Shown here: one piece after another, positions 6,461-12,025 of the stretch
Layout: each line of letters opens with the position of its first letter
How positions within the stretch are numbered: the stretch's first letter is position 1
From: Paracoccaceae bacterium
Lineage (GTDB): Bacteria; Pseudomonadota; Alphaproteobacteria; Rhodobacterales; Rhodobacteraceae
Assembly: GCA_002400675.1 (NCBI GenBank)
Contig: NVQY01000046.1
Span: forward strand, 1-12,025
Reading direction: 5' to 3'
DNA: 12,025 nucleotides
Made by a program: the position numbers and the translations under genes
Notes under the pieces: generated by a model
Seen by the model: the letters and a program-made list of their open reading frames with translations, nothing else
What the model was told of the DNA's origin: nothing
Database searches by the model: none

Positions 6461-7690
6461 TTAAAGCAGCTGGAAATCATTGATGTCGATCACGGCTGAA
6501 TCGACATTTTGCAGAATGATCTCGGTGCCGCCTGACAGAACAATCAGCGTATCCGCCCCGCCATTGGTGGCGCTGATCGTGATCGCTCCAAAGCCAGAAT
6601 TCTTGGTGACGCGGATCAGATCGCTGTCATTCTGAAAATCGCTGATCGTATTGGTGTGTTCCCACGCCACATCATTGAAAACAAAGATATCCGCACCCAA
6701 TCCGCCCGACAATTGGTCATTCCCCTGGCCAGCAGAAATAGTATCATCCCCCGTCCCACCGCGAATGCTATCGCTGCCTTTGCCGCCGAATATCCTGTCA
6801 TTGCCAGCGCCCCCAGCCAGCACATCCCAACCCGCGCCGCCAAACAGCAGATCATGCCCCTGAAGCCCTTTTACCAGATCACTCCCGCGCCCGGTTCGAA
6901 TGGTATTGGCGGTGTCACTGCCGAACACGCTGACATCCTCGCTGCCCTTGAAGGTATAGTTTTCGATACCACTCAAGGTGTCGTCCTGCCCCGGCAGGGC
7001 CTGAAAAATGTGGGTGCCGGTGCCCAGATTGACACTGATCGATCCCAGAGCCCTGCCCCAGACAGAGCTATTGTCGATCAGCGTGTCGATGCCGGCTCCG
7101 CCGTTAAAGGAATCGGACCCTTCGTCGTTGTGAAAAACATCGTGCCCCCGGCCACCATTGGCAATGTCATCGCCCGCGCCAGTGCGAAACACATCGTTGC
7201 CCTTGTTGCCGTTAACTTTGTCATTGCCACTGCCGCCAACCAGAACATCCCGAAAGGCCGAACCTTTGATGGTCAGATCGGCGGTAAAGCTGAAATGGTC
7301 CTGAAAATCGCGCAGACCGGTGGTGGAACTGCGGGCGTCAATGGTGACTGGGTCGGCGTTCATGATCGCCGTCAGCGGGCCCTCGTCGGTCGGGGCCGCG
7401 CCAAACGCCGTAAACAGCGCGTCCGCATTCCAGATCATTCCCGAAAACTCGGCAATGCGGGTTGCCCCCTGATCAATATTGAACCCGGTGATGGTGCCGC
7501 CAATGGGAATATTGCCCGGAAACACCTGCAAGCCAAACCCGAAAAAGGTCGTATTCAGCCCGGCATCAGTCGGCTGGACAACCCATTTGGTACCGGTAGA
7601 GGCATCCGAAATATGCGGCACGCTTGTCGCGGTTCCCCAAATCCCGTCGGCGAAAAAATTGTCGGCACCACCAAAATATTTGATCAGCAT
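6461..7690 (-). CDS. Smaller RTX calcium-binding protein with serralysin-type C-terminus
   Basis: 409 residues, no cysteine, no Sec signal peptide. The start at 7690 (MLIKYFGGADN) is set by AGGAG about 6 bases upstream. Residues 1-145 form an unrecognised N-terminal domain (GGTITGFNIDQGATRIAEF, SGMIWNADALFTA). A first RTX block (about 151-205, GGSGNDKVNGNKGND, GAGDDIANGG) is followed by a linker, then a second block (about 262-335, GGAGNDRIFGGKGSDSIRGG). The end (GADIFVFND, TISDFQNDSDLIRV) resembles the M10 serralysin C-terminal domain that carries the type I secretion signal. The last residues DINDFQLL fit that signal. It probably binds calcium outside the cell; no enzymatic domain is seen. 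It is downstream of, and on the same strand as, the Lrp gene but has its own promoter. Confidence 0.9.
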   Translation of the reverse strand: MLIKYFGGADNFFADGIWGTATSVPHISDASTGTKWVVQPTDAGLNTTFFGFGLQVFPGNIPIGGTITGFNIDQGATRIAEFSGMIWNADALFTAFGAAPTDEGPLTAIMNADPVTIDARSSTTGLRDFQDHFSFTADLTIKGSAFRDVLVGGSGNDKVNGNKGNDVFRTGAGDDIANGGRGHDVFHNDEGSDSFNGGAGIDTLIDNSSVWGRALGSISVNLGTGTHIFQALPGQDDTLSGIENYTFKGSEDVSVFGSDTANTIRTGRGSDLVKGLQGHDLLFGGAGWDVLAGGAGNDRIFGGKGSDSIRGGTGDDTISAGQGNDQLSGGLGADIFVFNDVAWEHTNTISDFQNDSDLIRVTKNSGFGAITISATNGGADTLIVLSGGTEIILQNVDSAVIDINDFQLL

Positions 7691-7727
7691 AATGTTCTCC
7701 TGAATACTCGTTATATAAATATTGACT

Positions 7728-7759
7728 TTAATATGTTGCTTTATACCTTGAAACAAGTT
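7728..7759 (-). promoter_or_regulatory. Promoter of the smaller RTX gene with an overlapping palindrome
   Basis: On the minus strand a -35-like TTGTTT (7756-7751) and a -10-like TATTAA (7733-7728) are separated by 17 bases. This predicts a start of transcription near 7720, about 30 bases before the ATG. The region is clearly AT-rich against its surroundings. The imperfect palindrome ACCTTG-AAA-CAAGTT (7745-7759, five of six pairs) covers the -35 box and would suit a repressor or activator site. Confidence 0.5.
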
Positions 7760-7839
7760 GAGGGATTCAGACCAAAATTACAATGGTTTGAGAAAATTTT
7801 GCCGGTCTGGATCAAGTGCAGAACCCAGAACAGAGCATT

Positions 7840-7866
7840 TGACGGCGCGGGCAATCACGCCCGTCA
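7840..7866 (-). terminator. Weak hairpin overlapping the Lrp stop
   Basis: TGACGG and CCGTCA at the ends of this interval pair, and GGGC/GCCC can form a competing inner stem. It includes the TGA stop of the Lrp gene (7864-7866). No T-run follows, so it is at best a weak terminator separating the Lrp gene from the RTX gene downstream. Confidence 0.25.
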
Positions 7867-8289
7867 GGTTGATTTCTTTGTCGCCAGCAACAGGCTTGTC
7901 TCGCTTGTGGATATACCATCGAACAGGCGGATCTTGGCAAGGGCTGTGTCCAGCGCCTCCAGCGTTTCGGTGCCCAGTTCGACAATCAGATCCCAGCGTC
8001 CATTGGTGGAATGGATCGCCCGGACCTGCGCCAGGCCCTGAAGCTGACGCACGATCCGCGTGGTGCCACGCCCTTCGATGCCGATCATCATCAGCCCGCG
8101 CACCGGGTCGCGCAAAACGTCCTCTTTCATGACAACGCTGAAACCCAGTATGTCGCCACGCGCCCGCAGTTTTTCGATCCGGGTGCGCACGGTGGTACGT
8201 GACAGATTCAGCCCAAGCGCCAGTTCCGACAACGAGGCACGAGCATCATGGCGCAACGCCGCGATCAGTCGTTCATCCGTTTTGTCCAT
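7864..8289 (-). CDS. Lrp/AsnC-family transcriptional regulator
   Basis: 141 residues from the ATG at 8289, preceded by GGGTGA at a usable distance; an in-frame GTG at 8298 would add three residues. The N-terminal winged helix-turn-helix (about residues 19-47, SLSELALGLNLSRTTVRTRI) is followed by the RAM ligand-binding domain (STNGRWDLIVEL, then ETSLLLATKK near the end). Family members form dimers and octamers and respond to amino acids. The gene is divergent from arginase and ornithine cyclodeaminase, so it probably senses arginine, ornithine or proline and controls that operon. This is inference from context. Confidence 0.9.
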   Translation of the reverse strand: MDKTDERLIAALRHDARASLSELALGLNLSRTTVRTRIEKLRARGDILGFSVVMKEDVLRDPVRGLMMIGIEGRGTTRIVRQLQGLAQVRAIHSTNGRWDLIVELGTETLEALDTALAKIRLFDGISTSETSLLLATKKST

Positions 8290-8397
8290 TTGGATCACCC
8301 GTAACGATCAAACTACTATCATTATGGTCAATCCACCCGCTATCTGGCAACACAAATCGCAACAATACTGGATCAAAGCAACCAAGCAGAGATCATT
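8290..8397. promoter_or_regulatory. Divergent Lrp/arginase control region
   Basis: Minus strand: TTGCCA (8350-8345) and CATAAT (8326-8321) with an 18-base spacer suit the Lrp gene. Plus strand: TTGGAT (8290-8295) and TACTAT (8314-8319) with an 18-base spacer suit the arginase gene. The two -10 boxes nearly touch, so one bound protein could block both. GATCA occurs at 8293, 8306, 8371 and 8391, possible half-sites for the regulator. The promoter boxes are matched by eye. Confidence 0.45.
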
Positions 8398-9324
8398 ATG
8401 AAACGCAAAACCTGTATTCTGATCGGTGCCCCCGTGGACAGCGGCAAACGCCGCACGGGGTGCCTCATGGGCCCGGATTCCTACCGTACCGCCGGTCTGG
8501 CACAGGCGCTTGGCGATCTTGGTCATAGGGTCGAAGACATCGGCAACCTCACCCCGGCCAGCTTTGCGGCGGATCAAACCGACGACCACCTGTTCGCGCG
8601 CAACCAGACCATCGGCTGGACCACCCGGATAATCAGTGTGGCTGAGGACTCCATGACGCGCGGCCTACCGATCTTCCTAGGCGGCGATCATTCCCTGTCA
8701 CTAGGCAGCGTGGCCGGTGTCGCCAACCACGCCGCCACCCAGAACCGCCCGCAGTTTGTCCTGTGGCTGGATGCGCACAGCGATTTCCACACGCCGGCCA
8801 CCACCGGCTCGGGCAACTTGCACGGCACGCCACTGGGCTATGTCACCGGGCGCGCCGGGTTTACCGGGTTCCCCAAGATCGCCAACGCGATCCCCGAGCG
8901 CAACATCTGCATCATAGGCCTGCGCTCGGTCGATGGGCCGGAACGTGCAGCGTTAGAGGCCAGCGACATCCACCGCCACGACATGCGCGAAATCGACGAG
9001 ACTGGGATTGCCCGGCCGCTGGCCACCTTCCTTGATCTGGTGGCGCAGGCAAACGGGTTGCTGCATGTGTCGCTGGACGTGGATTTCCTCGACCCCGCCG
9101 TCGCCCCGGCGGTCGGCACCACCGTACCGGGCGGCGCAACCATCCGCGAGGCCCATCTGGTGATGGAAATGCTGCATGACAGCGGGCTGATGTCCTCGCT
9201 TGATCTGGTGGAACTGAACCCGTTTCTGGACGACCGTGGCCGCACGGCGCAGGTGATGGTCGACCTTGCCGCCTCTGCCATGGGACGCGTTGTGTTCGAC
9301 CGCCCCACCCGCGCTTTCGCATAA
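8398..9324 (+). CDS. rocF: Arginase
   Basis: 308 residues, standard for bacterial arginase. The binuclear manganese site is complete: GGDHSLSLGS (His98), DAHSDFH (Asp125, His127, Asp129) and SLDVDFLDP (Asp227, Asp229). The N-terminus (ILIGAPVDSGKRRTGCLMGP) and the ELNPFLDDRGRTA segment (about 272-284) are also arginase-like; the latter argues against agmatinase. It hydrolyses L-arginine to L-ornithine and urea in the cytoplasm. The start at 8398 has only a weak purine-rich site (GCAGAGA) upstream. The next gene starts 10 bases after the stop and uses its product, so the two form a catabolic operon. Confidence 0.95.
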   Translation: MKRKTCILIGAPVDSGKRRTGCLMGPDSYRTAGLAQALGDLGHRVEDIGNLTPASFAADQTDDHLFARNQTIGWTTRIISVAEDSMTRGLPIFLGGDHSLSLGSVAGVANHAATQNRPQFVLWLDAHSDFHTPATTGSGNLHGTPLGYVTGRAGFTGFPKIANAIPERNICIIGLRSVDGPERAALEASDIHRHDMREIDETGIARPLATFLDLVAQANGLLHVSLDVDFLDPAVAPAVGTTVPGGATIREAHLVMEMLHDSGLMSSLDLVELNPFLDDRGRTAQVMVDLAASAMGRVVFDRPTRAFA

Positions 9325-9334
9325 GGAGAAGACC

Positions 9335-10393
9335 ATGACCCCCTCGCACAAGGCCCTGGTGCCATTTGTATCGGTCGATCACATGATGCAGTTGATCCAC
9401 CACATCGGACTTGAACTGATGCTGGTCGGGCTGGCCGACTACATTGAGGCCGACTTCAAACGGTGGGAGTTGTTCGACAAAACCCCGCGCGTGGCATCGC
9501 ATTCCGCAACCGGAGTGATCGAACTGATGCCAACCTCTGACGGAGAGGTGTATGGGTTCAAATACGTCAACGGCCACCCACAAAACACCCGCGACGGGCT
9601 GCAAACGGTCACCGCCTTTGGCCTGCTGGCGGATGTGGCGACGGGGTATCCCGTGCTGCTTAGCGAAATGACCATCCTCACGGCGCTGCGCACGGCGGCC
9701 ACCTCGGCGATGGTGGCGCGCCGCCTGGCCCCAAAGGGCGCGGATACCATGGCGATGATCGGCAATGGCGCGCAATCGGAATTCCAGACCCTGGCGATGA
9801 AGGCGATCTGCGGGCTGAAAACCGTGCGCCTCTACGATATTGACGCGCAGGCCACCGCCAAATGCGCCGCCAACCTGACGCGCAGCGGGCTGAACGTGGT
9901 GAAATGCACCTCGCCGGAGCAAGCCATCGAGGGCGCGCAAATCCTGACCACCTGCACGGCGGACAAGCAATACGCGACGATCCTAAGCGACAACATGGTC
10001 GGCCCCGGTGTGCATATCAACGCCATCGGTGGTGATTGCCCCGGCAAGACCGAACTGGCCCCCGGAATTCTGCACAGGGCTGATATCTTTGTGGAATACC
10101 CACCCCAAACCCGCGTTGAGGGCGAGATTCAGCAACTGGCCGCCGATCACCCGGTAACCGAACTGTGGCAAGTCATCACCGGAGCCGCCCCCGGACGCCG
10201 CACGGACGAACAGATCACCCTGTTTGACAGCGTTGGATTTGCCATCGAGGATTTCAGCGCCCTACGATATGTGCGCGACCGGTTAAAGGACACCGGTCTG
10301 TTTCACGCGCTCGACCTGTTGGCCGACCCGGATGACCCACGTGACCTGTTTGGCATGGTCCAGCGCGCCGCACCGTCAGCTGAAAAAGAGTAA
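9335..10393 (+). CDS. ocd: Ornithine cyclodeaminase
   Basis: 352 residues, the normal length. The start at 9335 has AAGGAGAAG directly upstream; an in-frame ATG at 9266 lies inside the arginase gene. The NAD-binding loop MIGNGAQSEF (about 141-150) and the GVHINAIGGDCPGKTEL segment (about 225-241, with Asp234 as the expected catalytic acid) place it in the ornithine cyclodeaminase/mu-crystallin family. It converts L-ornithine to L-proline and ammonia. Preceding arginase 10 bases away supports ornithine as the substrate over alanine or other imino acids. The last codons run straight into an AAGA microsatellite. Confidence 0.95.
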   Translation: MTPSHKALVPFVSVDHMMQLIHHIGLELMLVGLADYIEADFKRWELFDKTPRVASHSATGVIELMPTSDGEVYGFKYVNGHPQNTRDGLQTVTAFGLLADVATGYPVLLSEMTILTALRTAATSAMVARRLAPKGADTMAMIGNGAQSEFQTLAMKAICGLKTVRLYDIDAQATAKCAANLTRSGLNVVKCTSPEQAIEGAQILTTCTADKQYATILSDNMVGPGVHINAIGGDCPGKTELAPGILHRADIFVEYPPQTRVEGEIQQLAADHPVTELWQVITGAAPGRRTDEQITLFDSVGFAIEDFSALRYVRDRLKDTGLFHALDLLADPDDPRDLFGMVQRAAPSAEKE

Positions 10394-10419
10394 GAAAGAA
10401 AGAAAGAAAGAAAGAAAGA
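10392..10419. repeat. AAGA tetranucleotide microsatellite, seven copies
   Basis: Seven perfect AAGA units begin inside the TAA stop codon of ornithine cyclodeaminase and end where the long hairpin starts. Copy-number change would not alter the protein because the stop comes first. Read on the minus strand it gives a C-interrupted U-rich tract directly after the hairpin, which could act as the terminator tail of the convergent HNH gene. Confidence 0.95.
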
Positions 10420-10481
10420 GAGTATTTGGAACAAGAAGAAGAACGGGACCCGCCTTGCCCTTCTTCTTGTTTTAAATACTC
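10420..10481. terminator. Very long hairpin between ornithine cyclodeaminase and HNH genes
   Basis: The left arm is GAGTATTT (10420-10427), GG, then AACAAGAAGAAG (10430-10441). The right arm is CTTCTTCTTGTT (10460-10471), TT, then AAATACTC (10474-10481). In plus-strand RNA the GG/TT positions form G-U wobbles, giving a continuous 22-pair stem with an 18-base loop. In minus-strand RNA those two positions are C-A mismatches. It sits between convergent genes ending at 10393 and 10494 and probably ends both transcripts. No T-run follows on the plus strand. Confidence 0.75.
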
Positions 10482-10493
10482 AAGATTCCGACA

Positions 10494-11078
10494 TCACGCC
10501 TCTAGCTCGGCGTCCCAATAAAGGAAATCCATCCAACTATCGTGCAGGTGGTTGGGCGGGAATTTACGCCCCATGTTGCGCAATTCTTCCGCGCCGGGTT
10601 GGCGCGGCGCGCGGCGCAGGGACATGCCGGTGCGGTGCAGGCTTCTGGCCCCTTTGCGCAGGTTGCACGGGCTGCACGCGGCCACCACATTTTGCCAGCT
10701 GGTCACCCCGCCCGAGGCGCGCGGTACCACGTGATCAAACGTCAGATCTCCCCGGCCACCGCAGTATTGACAGCGAAATTCGTCCCGCAGGAACAAGTTG
10801 AAACGGGTGAAGGCCACGCGTTTTTGCGGTTTGACGTAGTCTTTCAGTACCACCACCGACGGTATCCTGATCTGCATGCTGGGGCTGCGGACCACCGTGT
10901 CGTATTCGGCGACGATGTCTACGCGGTCCAGCCAGGCGGCTTTGATTGCGTCCTGCCAGCTCCAGAGTGACAGCGGGTAATAGGACAGCGGCCGGTAGTC
11001 GGCATTCAGCACCAGGGCCGGATGCTGTTTCAACGCCCCCGGTTCGCGGACAAAGTCGACTCTGAATTCACCGTCCAT
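10494..11078 (-). CDS. HNH endonuclease-domain protein
   Basis: 194 residues. GGAG lies 6 bases before the ATG at 11078. The C-terminal half holds a zinc-supported HNH site: CQYCG (Cys103, Cys106), [11 protein letters not shown] (Asp115, His116), Asn130 in TSWQN, and CSPCNLRKG (Cys135, Cys138, Asn139). The N-terminal 90 residues ([31 protein letters not shown]) are the conserved companion region of a stand-alone chromosomal HNH protein widespread in alphaproteobacteria; its substrate and role are not established. Nothing around it suggests restriction-modification, a toxin pair or a homing element. Confidence 0.9.
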   Translation of the reverse strand: MDGEFRVDFVREPGALKQHPALVLNADYRPLSYYPLSLWSWQDAIKAAWLDRVDIVAEYDTVVRSPSMQIRIPSVVVLKDYVKPQKRVAFTRFNLFLRDEFRCQYCGGRGDLTFDHVVPRASGGVTSWQNVVAACSPCNLRKGARSLHRTGMSLRRAPRQPGAEELRNMGRKFPPNHLHDSWMDFLYWDAELEA

Positions 11079-11103
11079 TGCGCACTCCGCCTACCGTCTG
11101 CCA

Positions 11104-11117
11104 GCCGAACGTTCGGC
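11104..11117. promoter_or_regulatory. Perfect 14-base palindrome in the HNH leader
   Basis: GCCGAACGTTCGGC is an uninterrupted palindrome 26 bases upstream of the HNH start codon and downstream of its predicted promoter. It could bind a dimeric regulator as DNA. A hairpin in the leader RNA is less likely because the loop would be very tight. Confidence 0.35.
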
Positions 11118-11150
11118 CATCGGGGCATTCCCCAAGCCGGTATCAATACG

Positions 11151-11178
11151 ACTATATCTCGTGGTTTTCCTCTGACAA
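11151..11178 (-). promoter_or_regulatory. Promoter of the HNH gene
   Basis: On the minus strand TTGTCA (11178-11173) and TATAGT (11156-11151) are separated by 16 bases, a good housekeeping-type match found by eye. Transcription would begin near 11144, leaving a leader of about 65 bases that contains the 14-base palindrome. Confidence 0.5.
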
Positions 11179-11214
11179 GCCCCCCAATTCCACAATATCT
11201 CGCACGCAGAGCGC

Positions 11215-11237
11215 GGGGACATTTGAAACTTGTCCCC
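11215..11237 (+). other. Hairpin just upstream of the pseudouridine synthase start
   Basis: GGGGACA (11215-11221) pairs with TGTCCCC (11231-11237) around TTTGAAACT. It ends 20 bases before the ATG at 11258, immediately upstream of the likely ribosome-binding region (GGTAAGAG). It may be a leader structure or a leftover palindromic repeat; no function is shown. Confidence 0.4.
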
Positions 11238-11257
11238 CATCTGCGGTAAGAGCGGCC

Positions 11258-11818
11258 ATGACCCGCCTTATCCGATTCAACAAACCCTTTGATGTGTTGC
11301 CACAGTTCACCGACCGCTCGACCATGGCCGGCCCGCGTCGCACCCTGTCGGATTTCATCGACCTGCCCGGCGTGTATCCTGCCGGGCGGCTGGACCGGGA
11401 CAGCGAGGGGCTGATGCTGCTGACCGATGACGGCAAATTGCAGGCGCGTATCTCTGACCCGCGCCACAAGATGGCCAAGACCTATTTGGTGCAGATCGAA
11501 GGCATTCCGGGCGACGACGCAGTGCACGCCTTGCGCCGGGGGGTGACGCTTAAGGATGGCCCGACGCGACCGGCCAAGGCGCGCCGTATCGACGAACCAC
11601 CCGGTCTTTGGGCGCGCACGCCGCCGATCCGGGTGCGCAAATCCATTCCAGATACCTGGATTGAGCTGATTATTACCGAAGGCCGCAACCGGCAGGTGCG
11701 ACGCATGACGGCGGCTGTGGGCCATCCGACCCTGCGGTTGATCCGCTGGCGGATTGGTCAGTGGAGCCTTGAGGGGCTGGCCAGCGGTGACTGGCAGATC
11801 TTGCCACCGGATCGCTGA
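11258..11818 (+). CDS. rluE: RluE-type rRNA pseudouridine synthase
   Basis: 186 residues, without the S4 RNA-binding domain of RsuA and RluB, matching the short RluE type. The catalytic motif [17 protein letters not shown] (about 43-59, Asp46) and GRNRQVRRM (about 142-150) are intact. Members of this type modify a uridine in 23S rRNA (position 2457 in Escherichia coli RluE); the target here is inferred. The start at 11258 ([14 protein letters not shown]) matches the family N-terminus; an upstream in-frame ATG at 11078 would add 60 unlikely residues. It is divergent from the HNH gene and ends 9 bases from the stop of the convergent acetyltransferase. Confidence 0.9.
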   Translation: MTRLIRFNKPFDVLPQFTDRSTMAGPRRTLSDFIDLPGVYPAGRLDRDSEGLMLLTDDGKLQARISDPRHKMAKTYLVQIEGIPGDDAVHALRRGVTLKDGPTRPAKARRIDEPPGLWARTPPIRVRKSIPDTWIELIITEGRNRQVRRMTAAVGHPTLRLIRWRIGQWSLEGLASGDWQILPPDR

Positions 11819-11827
11819 CCGGGACGC

Positions 11828-12025
11828 TTATAATTTCAGGCGCTTGGACAGCCGGTCAACCGGCGTGCCGTCGCGCAGCGGCACAGCCCGCGCCACCGCA
11901 TGTTCGACAAACCCCATCTTGGCGTAATAGCCCAATCCGACCACATTATCGGCGCGGATGGTGGCGTTGATCCAAGAATACCCGGCCTGTTTGGCAAAGG
12001 CGCGGGTGACGGCAAACATCGCCCG
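11828..12025 (-). CDS. GNAT-family N-acetyltransferase, C-terminal part (cut by window end)
   Basis: The frame is open to the last base of the window, so the start is not visible; the ATG at 12019 is probably internal. About 65 residues can be read. The segment INATIRADNVVGLGYYAKMGFVEH matches the last strand and helix of the GNAT fold, where residues of the NxxxLxxYxKxGF type contact acetyl-CoA and close the domain. Its substrate cannot be told from this part. Confidence 0.75.
   Translation of the reverse strand, partial: RAMFAVTRAFAKQAGYSWINATIRADNVVGLGYYAKMGFVEHAVARAVPLRDGTPVDRLSKRLKL

Noticed and set aside
6656..8041. A 461-residue plus-strand open frame
   Set aside because: It runs antisense through the smaller RTX gene and into the Lrp gene, both of which have clear domains, and it has no family features itself.
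8912..9970. A 352-residue minus-strand open frame
   Set aside because: Antisense to arginase and ornithine cyclodeaminase, whose catalytic motifs are intact on the plus strand.
10380..10420. Phase variation of ornithine cyclodeaminase through the AAGA microsatellite
   Set aside because: The repeat begins within the stop codon and extends downstream, so gain or loss of units does not change the reading frame of the enzyme.
11030..11725. A 231-residue minus-strand open frame
   Set aside because: Antisense to the rluE gene and overlapping the HNH start; no motif.

Overview
The window looks like a chromosomal segment of a marine alphaproteobacterium of the Rhodobacteraceae (Roseobacter-like). 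The evidence is high G+C coding sequence, RTX proteins with a C-terminal Hint domain of the type common in that family, an Lrp-arginase-ornithine cyclodeaminase cluster, and a YqaA-DsbB pair. The genus call is inference; no marker gene is present.

Layout, left to right. (1) A MocA-like nucleotidyltransferase (+) at 55-663. (2) A convergent intergenic region with several hairpins, including a strong intrinsic terminator for the minus strand. (3) A 1146-residue secreted-type RTX protein (-) at 840-4280, with a LamG-like N-terminus split by an acidic His/Gly-rich repeat insert, two RTX modules and a terminal Hint domain. (4) About 0.8 kb with no convincing gene, then tRNA-Leu(CAA) (-). (5) A translationally overlapping pair, a YqaA/DedA-type membrane protein and a DsbB-type disulfide oxidoreductase (+). 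(6) A second, 409-residue RTX protein (-) with a good promoter. (7) An Lrp/AsnC regulator (-) divergent from arginase and ornithine cyclodeaminase (+), which together convert arginine to ornithine plus urea and then ornithine to proline plus ammonia. (8) A 7-copy AAGA microsatellite and a very long hairpin between the cyclodeaminase and a convergent HNH endonuclease (-). (9) An RluE-type pseudouridine synthase (+) divergent from the HNH gene. (10) The C-terminal part of a GNAT acetyltransferase (-), cut by the window end.

Most genes are ordinary core-genome genes. The parts most worth attention are the large RTX-Hint protein and the hairpin elements between genes. The RTX-Hint protein has one cysteine in 1146 residues, and it is the predicted Hint nucleophile. 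It also has an internal module duplication and a 49-residue low-complexity repeat inserted in a folded domain. I see no defence locus, CRISPR array, insertion sequence or phage gene, and no type I secretion genes accompany the two RTX proteins.
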